Source: Ahaetulla prasina (lineage: Eukaryota; Chordata; Lepidosauria; Squamata; Colubridae). Taken from it: DNA of 64,000 bases. The position numbers and the translations under genes were made by a program. The stretch covers positions 134,816,420 through 134,880,419 of the forward strand of contig NC_080540.1 in NCBI RefSeq assembly GCF_028640845.1. Direction: 5' to 3'. Shown here piece after piece: positions 28,332 through 39,865 of this stretch (its first letter is position 1; each line of letters starts with the position of its first letter). The notes beneath the pieces were generated by a model that ran no database searches, was not told the DNA's origin, and was given only the letters and a program-made list of their open reading frames with translations.

Positions 28332-29205
28332 TATGTATTCATTTCATAATTATATAATTACAGTTATGAGAAGAAACTTCTGGATAGGAATCAGGCTTGG
28401 CTTTTTACTGCCATAAAGCAGCAATGTATCAAATTAGGTGAAGAAGCAAAAATGGATTTAAGAAGTGTTAAATGAGCGGAATCATCAAGGGATGCAAGTT
28501 TTTATTAGCGTACCCCCGATTCTTTTGATAGCAATTATTTTATGAGGGATCCCTGATTATTTTCTCTGTGTTTTTTCCTAGAGTCTCACCCACCATGGTC
28601 ATGTAAATAAAGTCAAACACTGAATTAGATTTGCACTTTTGTAGCTATCCCAGCAGTACTCGAATGACCTTCATGCTATTTTCCCCCCCCCCCCATTTCA
28701 TTCCCAGAAAATGGGATTTCCTCATGGTCTGCAGCTTTGCCAGGAAAGTCTCATGCTTCACAGTGCAGCATAGCAATCAGGACATGTGAGGGTGCCTGGC
28801 TCTTGATGATTGTTGCCAGCGATCCTGAGGTTTTATTTGACAGATGAGAGGCGCTGTTCTGGGAAACAAATATGGCCATTTCTCAAGGGGCATCATTACA
28901 GCACATCAGTGACTATATTCCCATTGAAGGCTCTGTACTTAGTTCAGTAATGAAGGCAGGCTCCGTGCTACAGTTAAGCCACAACACTCCAGTTGATTTA
29001 AGTGGGCACTGCCTGCAGAAACACACACAGTACTTCATATTCTTCCCCAAAATACTGTCAAATCAGGATATTTAAAAATAATTTTAAATCAATTAACTTT
29101 AGCTCTGCTAATAACTCTGATTTTCAGAGGAGGGGAATGAGGGAAGTGAGTAAATTCAGGCAAAACTTACATTTATAAGTTCCTTATACTGTATAATATT
29201 AGATT
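28332..29205. other. Intergenic, no feature recognised
   Basis: A poly-C run lies at about 28684-28693. Nothing else recognised. Confidence 0.45.
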
Positions 29206-29432
29206 TGGACTTCCCTGCCTTTTTTTATTTTTATAAATAACTCAAGGAGAGGAACCTATCTAATATTCCTTCTTCCCCTTAATTTCCCCATAACAACCCC
29301 TATGAAATGAGTTGGGCTAAGAGAGAGGGACTGGCCCAAAGTCATCCCACTGGCTTTCACGTCTAAGGGAGAACTAGAATTCACAGTCTCCTGGTTTCTA
29401 GCCTGGTACCTTAATCACTACTAGACCAAACT
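29206..29432 (-). repeat. tRNA-derived SINE (GGTCTAGTGGTTAAG family)
   Basis: Same landmarks as 28120-28331 on the minus strand: TTTGGTCTAGTAGTGATTAA, GAAACCAGGAGACTGTGA, TTAGACGTGAAAGCC, TGGCCCAAAGTCATCCC on +. Confidence 0.75.
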
Positions 29433-29458
29433 CATTTATTTAATAGTAAGAAGAAGGT

Positions 29459-29800
29459 AGGGATGCGGTGGCTCAGTGGCTAAGACACTGAGCTTGTCGA
29501 TTGAAAGGTTGGCAGTTCAGCGTTTTGAATCCCTAGTGCTGCGTAACGGGGTGAGCTCCCAGCTTCTGCCAACCTAGCAGTTCGAAAACACGTTAAAAAT
29601 GCAAGTAGAAAAATAGGGACCACCTTTGATGGGAAGGTAACAGCGTTCTATGTGCCTTTGGCGTTTAGTCATGTCGGCCACATGACCCCAGAGACATCTT
29701 CGGACAGCACTGGCTCTTCGACCATGAAACAGAGATGAGCACCACCCCCTAGAGTTGGGAATGACTAGCACATATATGTGAGGGAAACCTTTACCTTTAC
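29459..29800 (+). repeat. Sauria/Squam1-type SINE (BovB-tailed), + strand
   Basis: Head GATGCGGTGGCTCAGTGGCT (box A TGGCTAAGACA) with box B-like TTTTGAATCCC. The full body is present, and the tail CCCTAGAGTTGGGAATGACT and GGAAACCTTTACCTTTAC ends at about 29800. One of three copies in the window. Confidence 0.9.
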
Positions 29801-31370
29801 AAAAAACCAAATAAATTTCTTCTCTAAGGAAGCTCCAGTCTTGATGTGGCTCTTCATTATAAAAGCTAATCTTTCTGAAGGACCTCTGGAGTCCAGATTG
29901 TTTTTTTTTTTATTTGAATGCCTCTTCTAAATATTTCCTTGGCTTCTCCTGCCTGGTGCAGCTTGAAGTCCCCAGCTGGAATGCAAGTGAGGCAGGAGAC
30001 TAGCCTCTTCCCTTTAGTGAGGCTCAGACAAGGATTTCCTTTCTTACTGGCCAGGCTGTTTGACTTGTTCCTCTGCCAGCCATTAATATACTCTGACAAG
30101 CCCAACCATCGGTTTCCTATAAATCAACCCAGTGTTAATGGGTAGGGAGCACAGCCTACAAAGCCCCTTGCTGGTAATTGCTTTGAAAACGGAACAGTTG
30201 AGTCCGTAGGCTGACTCCTAAGAGAGAAGCCACCCAGGGAAGGGAGCTTTCAAGTCTGGAGGATCTGTTGCAAATGTGGATCCTGGAAGTGAGAAGTGTG
30301 TAGATTTAGAACTGCAAGAAAGCAGACACAGCCTTTCTTACGAGGATCCTTTCTGGCTCAGTTTTTTACTCAGGTCCAGCACTGTACTAAAGTTCGTGGG
30401 GATTTTTTCCCTTTGGGAGGGTGGCAACCTGATATGGATATTTAAATGGATTAATCCTACCACATGTCTGTTTTGGGCAGACAGATCTTGAAGTAGTCTC
30501 TAAATTCAAACAAAATCTGCAAGAGAACAACTGGCAGCTGTGCTGCATTAAACCTATATCGTTCCCCCAAGGCAAGTCACTGCAAATTGATCCAGTGAGG
30601 CCAATCCTAGCAATCAGCATCTGGTAAAGAGAAAAGAAAGCAGGGTTTCTTGGAAATGGCTCTTTAGGGATCACACTGAACTCCTAGATTCCAGGAAGAA
30701 GATGTAAATTAAGGGATTTTAAAAATGTGAGATTCCTCTAATCCAGCTCAACCAGATGTTAGCCATATTTTAAATGTAATCCCCATTATGCACATTTCAT
30801 TTTGGCTCTATTGTTTTGAATTGCCTCTCTGCCAGGATTAAGATGAATTGCACAACTAGGCTGTTTCCAAACAGATGGCTCCTATAACTATTAATCAAAA
30901 GGCATCCTTCAGCTATTACTCTTGCTGGGGATCTCCACCTGAATGGAGAACACTGAGCCCTTCCAGAAAGAGATGTAGTTCCAGTGTTAAGGTGAGAGTA
31001 TCCTCATTGATAAAATGTTATAACTTGCAAAGGCGAACAATTTCAATATATTGTGGTAGCATTGCATCAATGGGTGGGAAAATGCAAATCTCAAGCCATT
31101 TACACTGGCAACGTATTGCAGTCCTATCCTTCGGTAGCATAATTCGCTCCCAAATAAAAACCGCCAAAAACAGTTTAGATTCATCTTGAGCGTGTTTTAA
31201 ATTGGGTTCAGAATGACCTTGGAGACAGGTTGATCAAGAAGAACTTTATGTCTGAATCCTTTACCTATAAAATTCCATAAACGAAGCAGAAACATTGCAT
31301 AATAAGAAAACTTTTTGGAAGCATCCCAAATTGTTGTGAGTATCATAGTCTTAAGGAATTTTAATCAGAA
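29801..31370. other. Intergenic, no feature recognised
   Basis: Only chance ORFs; no repeat family or exon recognised. Confidence 0.45.
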
Positions 31371-31374
31371 GTCC

Positions 31375-31650
31375 GCTTCTTCGGCCAAAGAAGTTGTAGA
31401 AAAAATGTTTTTAAAGGATTCTGACGATCTCAGCTGAGTCTCACGATCATCAGAGGCTTTTTTTTTAACTTTTAAAAGCATTTTTTCTTCAGCCAAAAAA
31501 ATGCTTTTAAAAGTAAAAAAAGCGCGGCTCAGCTGGGCATGTGGGGAGAAGGGGGGGCAGGGATTTTTGCTACCAGTTCTCCGAACCACCCACTGCCATT
31601 GCTACCGGATTGGGTGATCTTGTCCGAACCGGGAGCATTTCACCCATGGT
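31375..31650. mobile_element. Partial foldback hAT-like element
   Basis: Contains inverted copies of the CTTTTAAAAGCATTTTTT motif, GCTCAGCTGGGCATG and GCTACCAGTTCTCCGAACC, also found in the larger element at 39866-40452. Ends near GGAGCATTTCACCCATG. The left end is missing. Confidence 0.6.
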
Positions 31651-32324
31651 TTAAACCATGAGCCTATGTAGTTTCAGTAGCTTAATTCCTTGGAATTGGT
31701 AATCAACCATGGCACCCATAAAAAGGCCTAATGATACTCTCAAAATGAAAAAAAAAATGGTCACAGTCTTGTAAGTAATTAGATCTTGCAAGATCTCTGT
31801 GTTCTTACATAATTGCTTATTTTTGATGCCCACAACATAGCAAAAATTATTCAACATGCTTTTTTCTTGAAAAAGTTGATTACTTTTGTTTGGATAAATT
31901 ATCTGACTCTTGATTATAAGTTCACCTGACTGTGGGTCTTGTTATCTACTGATATATGTCAGAATGTAGAACCCGATCTGGCTACTTGCTCATTTCTGAA
32001 TTTCATTTCCAACTTCACCTTCCATTTGACCATAGCAATGTGCTAGCACTCCCATAGATCCCTCCTCTTTTAAGAATTTAAGATTATCCCTGCTGGATCA
32101 AGCCAAAGACCTATCTGCATTAGACACCAACAAAATATACTAAGAAGCTCACAAGGTGGCCATGAGAACAGCTTCTTCCTCTTTTGCAAACTGGCATCTG
32201 ATATTTATGGTATGCTGCCTTGGATTCCTGGGACATTCCATAACTGTATAAACAATAAAGTTAGTGATACAAATTATTTCCAAACAGAAATCATTAAACA
32301 TTTAACAATTTATCTTCCTGTATA
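31651..32324. other. Intergenic, no feature recognised
   Basis: No gene or repeat recognised. Confidence 0.45.
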
Positions 32325-32597
32325 ATTTTTTTTTTATTTACATTTATATCCCGCCCTTCTCCGAAGACTCAGGGCGGCTTACATTGTGTAAGGCAATAGT
32401 CTCATTCTATTTGTATATTTATATACAAAGTCAACTTATTGCCCCCAACAATCTGGGTCCTCATTTTACCTACCTTATAAAGGATGGAAGACTGAGTCAA
32501 CCTTGGGCCTGGTGGGACTCGAGCCTGCAGTAATTGTAATTGTAGGCAGCTGTGTTTAATAACAGGCTTCTTACAACCTGAGCCACACCGCGGCCCA
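32325..32597 (-). repeat. tRNA-derived SINE (CCTCTGGTGGCTCAG family), minus strand
   Basis: The minus-strand head begins near 32597 (GGCCGCGGTGTGGCTCAGG) with box B-like GGCTCGAGTCCC. The core GGTAAAATGAGGACCCAGAT and TTGGGGGCAATAAGTTGAC follows. The tail AAGCCGCCCTGAGTCTTCGG and GGGATATAAATG is followed by an A-rich end. The tail resembles the LINE 3' end at 7086. Confidence 0.82.
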
Positions 32598-32803
32598 TGC
32601 ATGCAGAATGCAATCAACTGTCCATATTTTATGAATACAGAACTGTTTTTGAATGAAATTTAAAAGAAATTATCCTGAGTAATTATGTGTACACACACAC
32701 ACCAGCTATTCCTTTTTATGTAAGCATAAGCAGCATTATAGAAAGGATAAAAATGAGTAAAAAATAGCAAGACAAAGAAATTAAAGTCATAATGTACGGT
32801 AAT

Positions 32804-34492
32804 CAAAAGCCAAAAGAACTATTGGTAAAGTAAATCAGTAAAAAAAAAACTTATTACAAGAGTTCAGAAGTTCCAGAGGTGGAACTTCTTAGATGCCCTA
32901 AGCTCTACGGCCTCCCCAAGATACACAAAGAAGGAACCCCACTCAGACCCATAGTCAGCTCCATAGGCTCACCTTTACAAAACCTAGCCAAATTTCTCGC
33001 CAAACAACTACAGCCCTATGCAGAATCCATCGCCTCACACATAAAAAACTCATTCCAGTTCATAGATATCATAAAGAAACAAAACTTACAGCCCAGCGAC
33101 CTACTCGTGAGCTTTGATGTCATATTCCTCTTCACCCAAGTGCCAATCAAAGAAGCCTTGATAGCTATCCAAAACAAATATAACCCCCGCAAGCACATCC
33201 TAGATCTGACCAACCACTGCCTATCCAACACATACTTCATCTATAACGGACAAAAATACAAACAAATAGAAGGAGCACCCATGGGATCACCCCTCTCACC
33301 TGTCATTGCCAACCTCTACATGGAACACTTTGAAACCCAAGCACTAGAAAAATCTGATCACAAACCCAAACTCTGGCTCAGATACGTAGACGACACCTTC
33401 ATAAACTGGCCACCACGGAAAAAAAAACTTGACAACTTCCTCACACACCTCAATAGCCTACACCCCAAAATACAGTTCACCATGGAAACAGAAGTTAACA
33501 ACCAACTTCCTTCCTAGATGTCTTAGTCTACAAGAAACCCAATGGCTCCCTAGGACACACCATCTACCAGAAGAAAACACACACAAACCGCTATCTGCAT
33601 GCACTCACACCACCACCCAGCACAGATCAACTCCGTAGCCAAGACACTCATCTCTAGAACAAAATGCTTAGCTGACGAACAACACCTAAAAACCGAACTA
33701 CACACTCTCACAAACGTACTAACATCCAATGGATTCCAGAGAAATAAGATTACCAAACTAATCCAAAAAGAACCCCCCACTAAAACCCAAGACAGAGAAC
33801 AAGAAAATGGCACAGCCCTCCTCCCATATATAAAAGGCACCACAGACAGAATCAGCAAGATCCTCCACAAACATAACATCAAGACAGCATTCTGCACAAA
33901 CCAAAAAATATCCACCATCCTAAGAAACCCCAAAGACAAAATTGAGTTAGAAAATCAAGGAGTATATGAAATCCCATGCACCGCCTGCCCCACCACATAC
34001 ATTGGACAAACCAACAGAAGAATAAGTGCACGCATTGAAGAACACAAGAACTCATTCAAAAAAGAGGAACCAACTTCTTCCCTGGTCCAACACTTTAAAG
34101 TCACAGGACACGATATTGACTTTAAAAAGACCAGAACTATCGCCAAAACTGAACACTTTAACAACAGAATAATCAGAGAAGCCATCGAGATAGAAAAACG
34201 CCCACACAGCATGAACAAACGAGATGATACCTCCCGCCTACCAGCCATTTGGAAACCCGTCCTTATTGACAAATGAGTCCTTAACACGAGGAATGACACC
34301 AGACCCACACTCACGAGGTCCACACAGGATGTCACCACCACATCCCCCCAGAAAGCAGACCCAAACCCACACTGATCAGGAAGCACGACCAAGGACCAGA
34401 AGCCAGACTGCAGCTGCAACATTAGCCATTTCAAACCCCTCCAATCCATACATGCAGCAGACTGACACCCACTATGAAGATGTAGCACACCA
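32804..34492 (+). mobile_element. Penelope-like element, tandem unit 1 (RT and GIY-YIG remnants)
   Basis: After about 70 bp of flank, 32879-33517 encodes 212 codons of Penelope-type reverse transcriptase (YGLPKIHKEGTPLRPIVSS, GAPMGSPLSPVIANLYME, catalytic YVDDTF). A stop at 33517 follows a frameshift also present in unit 2, so it predates the duplication. The frame resumes at about 33500-33600 and continues in 33599-34276 with the linker and GIY-YIG endonuclease (GVYEIPCTACPTTYIGQT at about 33960-34013), ending PVLIDK at 34276. The RT and GIY-YIG pairing is the hallmark of Penelope-like elements. The upstream N-terminal RT region is missing. The copy stops at GATGTAGCAC where unit 2 begins. 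Confidence 0.9.
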
Positions 34493-36510
34493 CAAAAGCC
34501 AAAAGAACTATTGGTAAAGTAAATCAGTAAAAAAACTTATTACAAGAGTTCAGAAGTTCCAGAGGTGGAACTTCTTAGATGCCCTAAGCTCTCGGCCTCC
34601 CCAAGATACACAAAGAAGGAACCCCCACTCAGACCCATAGTCAGCTCCATAGGCTCACCTCTACAAAACCTAGCCAAATTTCTCGCCAAACAACTACAGC
34701 CCTATGCAGAATCCATCGCCTCACATAAAAACTCATTCCAGTTCATAGAGATCATAAAGAAACAAAACTTACAGCCCAGCGACCTACTCGTGAGCTTTGA
34801 TGTCATATCCTCTTCACCCAAGTGCCAATCAAAGAAGCCTTGACAGCTATCCAAAACAAATATAACCCCCAAGCACATCCTAGATCTGACCAACCACTGC
34901 CTATCCAACACATACTTCATCTATAACGGACAAAAATACAAACAAATAGAAGGAGCACCCATGGGATCACCCTCTCACCTGTCATTGCCAACCTCTACAT
35001 GGAACACTTTGAAACCCAAGCACTAGAAAAATCTGATCACAAACCCAAACTCTGGCTCAGATACGAGACGACACCTTCATAATCTGGCCACACGGAAAGA
35101 AAAACTTGACAACTTCCTCACACACCTCAATAGCCTACACCCCAAAATACAGTTCACCATGGAAACAGAAGTTAACAACCAACTTCCTTCCTAGATGTCT
35201 TAGTCTACAAGAAACCCAATGGCTCCCTAGGACACACCATCTACCAGAAGAAAACACACACAAACCGCTATCTGCATGCACTCTCACACCACCACCCAGC
35301 ACAGATCAACTCCGTAGCCAAGACACTCATCTCTAGAACAAAATGCTTAGCTGACGAACAACACCTAAAACCGAACTACACACTCTCACAAACGTACTAA
35401 CATCCAATGGATTCCAGAGAAATAAGATTACCAAACTAATCCAAAAGAACCCCCACTAAAATCCAAGACAGAGAACAAGAAAATGGCACAGCCCTCCTCC
35501 CATATATAAAAGGCACCACAGACAGAATCAGCAAGATCCTCCACAAACATAACATCAAGACAGCATTCTGCACAAACCAAAAAATATCCACCACCCTAAG
35601 AATCCCAAAAGACAAAATTGAGTTAGAAAATCAAGGAGTATATGAAATCCCATGCACCGCCTGCCCCACGACATACATCGGACAAACTAACAGAAGAATA
35701 AGTGCACGCATTGAAGAACACAAGAACTCAGTCAAAAAAGAGGAACCAACTTCTTCCCTGGTCCAATACCTTAAAGCCACAGGACACGATATTGACTTTA
35801 AAAAGACCAGAACTATCGCCAAAACTGAACAGTTTAACAACAGAATAATCAGAGAAGCCATCGAGATAGAAAAACGCCCACACAGCATGAACAAACGAGA
35901 TGATACCTCCCGCCTACCAGCCATTTGGAAACCCGTCCTTATTGACAAATGAGTCCCTAACACGAGGAATGACACCAGACCCACACTCACGAGGTCCACA
36001 CAGGATGTCACCACCACACATCCACCAGAAAGCAGACCCAAACCCACACTGATCAGGAAGCACGACCAAGGACCAGAAGCCAGACCGCAGCTGCAACATT
36101 AGCCATTTCAAACCCCTCCAATCCATACATGCAGCAGACTGACACCCACTATGAAGATGTAGCACGACCACGACCACGAAGCCAAACAGCAGCAGTGCAG
36201 CTCACCAGCTCAAATCCCCCTGCAACTTGGACTAATCTGAGCACAACCAAGCCCCCACCCAAACAGGACACACCCCCAGCCAATCAGAGCACAAAAAACC
36301 CCCCATACAATCAGAGCACAGCCAAGCTCCCACCCAATCAGTTCAAACTCCCACTAGCAGTTAAAAAGGAAGAAACAGCTGCAATCACACATTGCTCCCA
36401 GAAGCACGAAGCTGAAGCCTGAAGATGATGAATGAGACTTCGTCGAAACGTCGCCAAGACACTTCCAATTTTACGTGGGAGAAAACCCGAATAACCAAAG
36501 ACCTACATAT
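34493..36510 (+). mobile_element. Penelope-like element, tandem unit 2 with intact 3' region
   Basis: Repeats unit 1, including its 5' flank from 34493, then extends past the unit 1 endpoint (about 36175) to the true element 3' end beside (TA)n at 36508. It has about 12 nt net fewer bases than unit 1 over the shared part. Many single-base deletions scatter the RT over several frames, one of them within the YVDD codons near 35064. The GIY-YIG frame ends with PVLIDK at about 35952. The 3' region has an uninterrupted P/Q/T-rich frame (36129-36422), three CAATCAG motifs and a hammerhead-like core. Confidence 0.9.
36415..36466 (+). ncRNA. Hammerhead-ribozyme-like motif in Penelope 3' region (copy 2)
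   Basis: CTGAAGA (36419-36425), stem II GATGAA/TTCGTC (one T-G wobble), GAAA at 36445-36448, then a stem III reduced to GTC/GAC. Same layout as 22041-22092 but weaker. The cleavage-site UH is again not evident, so probably a decayed or non-canonical motif. Confidence 0.45.
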
Positions 36511-36650
36511 ATATATATATATATATATATCACCAGTAGAAGCTAAATAAATTTTGTTGTATAAATGTACAATGACAATAAAGGTTATTATTATATCATA
36601 TATCATATATATCCTATCATATATCATACAACACACACACACACATATCC
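36507..36650 (+). repeat. (TA)n tract and short LINE-type 3' tail
   Basis: (TA)n at about 36507-36529 is followed by CACCAGTAGAAGCTAAATAA and TGTACAATGACAATAAAGG, typical of the 3' end of a CR1/L2-group LINE. AT- and AC-rich simple sequence follows up to about 36647. Confidence 0.55.
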
Positions 36651-36749
36651 TTTTGGTTAAACTTCACTTATGTATGAATTCTGGTTTAAGATTGTAATAA
36701 AGCACATACTACCTATTACCTTCCCACCAGCAATTGCATGACTTAAAAT

Positions 36750-37040
36750 TTCTCCAATCTCTTTTTATTGTTAGTAAGTGTTCCATCAAGGTTTATAAAT
36801 TCTTCTATTTGCTCTACACTTGAGCCATTGATAATTTTGCTTTTTATAACAATTCACTCAATTTGCCATTAATTTTATTCTTCATATTCCTTGTCGAACA
36901 CAACTCCATTGGTCTTGCACAGGTGAGTTTTCAGATCCATCTTCCTTGTTGCCTCAAATGACTTAACATTCACTGCCAGTCCTCTGGGTTCTCAACCAAC
37001 CAGAGTATCCTCTGCATATAAAAGTACATGCACATTCAAA
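36750..37040 (-). mobile_element. Decayed non-LTR reverse-transcriptase fragment
   Basis: Minus-strand translation in broken frames gives RT palm-like pieces: a degraded YADD-like segment near 37000-37020, a KTNGVVFDKEY-like stretch near 36890-36910, and an ING..VEQIEEFINL-like stretch near 36790-36830. The family (RTE or R4-like) is uncertain. Confidence 0.4.
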
Positions 37041-37086
37041 TCCCCAATATATAACATATACCTTTAACAGAACGACAAATATTGTT

Positions 37087-37852
37087 TGTGTGTTTGCTCA
37101 GCTAAGAAGATTCACACATCTTTGTCTTAATTCTTTGTTCAATGTGGAACCACATTCCAAAAACACTACACTACTAACCAGAGCATATAAAACATTTGCT
37201 AGACCAATTCTAGAATACAGCTCGCCTGTCTGGAACCCTCACCACATCTCTGACATAAATACAATAGAACGCGTCCAGAAATATTTTACTAGAAGAGTTC
37301 TTCACTCCTCTGAAAACAAAATACCTTATCCCACCAGACTTGAAATCCTAGGCTTAGAAAACTTAGAACTCCATCGCCTTCGACAAGACCTAAGTTTAAC
37401 TCATAGAATCATCTATTGTAATGTCCTTCCTGTTAAAGACTACTTCAGCTTTAATTGCAATAATACAAGAGCAACCAATAGATTTAAATTTAATGTTAAC
37501 TGCTTTAATCTAGATTGCAGAAAATATGACTTCTGTAACAGAATCATCAGTGCTTGGAAGACTTTACCTGACTCTGTGGTCTCTTCCCATAATCCCAAAA
37601 GCTTTAACCAAAAACTTTCTACTATTGACCTCACTCCATTCCTAAGAGGACCATAAGGGGCGTGCATAAGAGCACAAACGTCCTACTGTTCCTGTCCTAT
37701 TGTTTTTCTTTTTCTTCTTCTTACATATATATATATATATGCTTATACCTCCTAATATTCCCTCATATATATGTTTATATACTATATAATCTTTTTGTGT
37801 GATGCTTATATAAATTGTTGTGACAAATAAAATAAATAAATAAATAAAAAAA
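37087..37852 (+). mobile_element. CR1/Jockey-like LINE 3' end
   Basis: The 188-codon frame 37090-37656 is the RT thumb and C-terminal domain of a non-LTR element (ARPILEYSSPVWNPH, then ERVQKYFTRRVL and LTPFLRGP at the end). The 3' UTR begins AAGGGGCGTGCATAAGAGCA and ends in (AAAT)n at about 37827-37850. No catalytic FADD is present because of 5' truncation. Sibling of 15300-15711. Confidence 0.82.
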
Positions 37853-37989
37853 ATTCTCTTATAGCTTATCTGTAGAAATAACTTGCCCCGGTACGAATAC
37901 TGACCATCTCTTGAGGATATGAATATACAGCATCATTCTTTGCCCTCTCCAAGCTCCTGGGCAGGAAACCTCTGTCCTTTTCCCCCCCT

Positions 37990-38530
37990 GTTTACTGTAT
38001 ACTGCACGAGTCAAAAAGGGCTGTGAAAGTATCTACAGGTCCCTCACATCCCAGACATAAACTGTTTCAACTCCTCCCCTCGAAACAATGCTATAGAGCA
38101 CATCAGAACAACTAGACACAAGAACAGTTTTTTTCCAAACACCATAACTCTGCTAAACAAATGCTTCCCTCAACACTGTCAAAACTATTTACTAAGTCTG
38201 CACTACTATTAATCTTCTCATCATTCCCATCACCAATCTCCTTCCACTTATGACTGTATGACTGTAACTTTGTTGCTTGTATCCTTACCATTTATATTGA
38301 TACTGGTTGTTTCCTGATTGCTTATTTGTTCCCTATGACTATCATTAAGTGTTGTACCTTATGATTCTTGATGAATGTATCGTTTCTTTTATGTATACTG
38401 AAAGCATACGAACCAAGACAAATTCCTTGTGTGCCCAATTACACTTGGGCAATAAAAATTCTATTCTATTCTATTCTATTCTATTCTATTCTATTCTATT
38501 CTATTCTATTCTATTCTATTCTATTCTATT
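37990..38530 (+). mobile_element. CR1/L3-like LINE 3' end with long (ATTCT)n tail
   Basis: Begins with the degraded C-terminal coding sequence (ACTGCACGAGTCAAAAAGGG) homologous to 9896 onward. It runs through the same 3' UTR (CAAGACAAATTCCTTGTGTG) into about 14-15 copies of ATTCT at 38458-38530, versus 6 in the 9-12 kb copies. Confidence 0.85.
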
Positions 38531-39242
38531 ATTTTTTACTTGTTTGCTTTGCATTTAGTGACTTGTGCTGTATCAGGGTGGTGGTGACTGGTTTGTCTGC
38601 TGGGTTTTGTTTTATGATAGGTAGATGTGTCCACTCCATTTGACCATTGTGTGTATTGTGACAGTCCTCTCCTCCAATCTCTGGTTAGTGCCCTTCATAG
38701 CCAGTTTTTGAAGTTGAGGTTTCTTTCTCTTGTCTTTACAAGCTTACTAATGGGAAGGTGAAACAATGAAGCTTCCGGTTGTTTTGTTTTTAACCAACAA
38801 AATGGAAGAGTTTTTCCATCTTTCTCTTCCAGATCAAGTAAGGGGAAAAACTGGTGTAACTGTGGTGTTTTCTTTTTTTTTATTTATTGGTTTCGTAAGG
38901 GTGAAGAAGCAGGAGAATCCATCAGTCAAGGACCATATTTAGGAATAGAAGGCCATCATTTGAGCCAAAGTGGAAGAAGGAGTTGAAAGGAGAAGAGGGA
39001 TTTCTTAAAGTTGTTACCAGCTGGTTTATGCAAACTGTCTGCAGTCTAGAAATGCCCTTAGTTTTACACATTCAAAATATATCTCACCCCTTTTCTTTCA
39101 TGTTATTTGCTGTTTTATGTTTGTTCTTCTTATGTTCCAAATTTCAGTCTCGCCTATGCCATGATTATCTCAGATGGGTCCACAAAGACATACCTCTGCT
39201 GCTCATCATAACTATTGGTCAATCAGGTCAATCTCCCAGGTG
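38531..39242. other. Intergenic, no feature recognised
   Basis: No gene or repeat recognised. Confidence 0.45.
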
Positions 39243-39643
39243 CAGGTAGTCCTCGACTTACGACCCCAATTGAGTCCAAAATTTTTGTTGCTACAGTAAG
39301 TGAGACATTTGTTAAGTGAATTTTGTTCCATATTATGACTTTTCTTGCCACAGTTGTTAAGTGAATAACCGCAGTTGTTAAATTAGTAACGTGGTTGTTA
39401 AGTGAATCTTTTTTCCCCATTGACATGGCTGTCAGAAGATTGCCAAAGGGATCACATGACCCTTCATGTGACACTGCAATGGTCATAAATGTGAATCAGC
39501 CCCTAAGTGTCTGAATTTTGATCACGTGACCATGGGGATGTTGCAGTGGTTGTAAGTGTGAAAAACAATCAAAAGTCACTTTTTAAAGTGCAGTTGTAAC
39601 TTCAAGTAGTCACTAAAGGAACAGTTGTAAGTCGAGGACTTAC
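39243..39643. mobile_element. MITE, 'AGGTAGTCC' family, copy 3 (best ends)
   Basis: CAGGTAGTCCTCGACTTACG at the left and TGTAAGTCGAGGACTTACC at the right form clear terminal inverted repeats. It is in the opposite orientation to 8636 and 23594 (TTAAGTGAATTTTG, ATCACGTGACCATGGGGATG). Confidence 0.88.
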
Positions 39644-39865
39644 CCCTATTAAATTTTAGTTAGTTTAGTAGTTTAGTAGACTCAGCCACTCGTGTTAGTG
39701 CTATCTGTTCTATAGGCATCTTTCCCCGATAAGACAAGGACAGTGCTTGTCACTTTTTGGCACATTTTGGCTAGTATGCCACAAGAGCAATTCCAGCCCA
39801 GTTTAAGCTATTTCAGATTAGGAGTTAAGCAGTTAATCTCTCTTAGCCCAATGTACCTTACAAAG

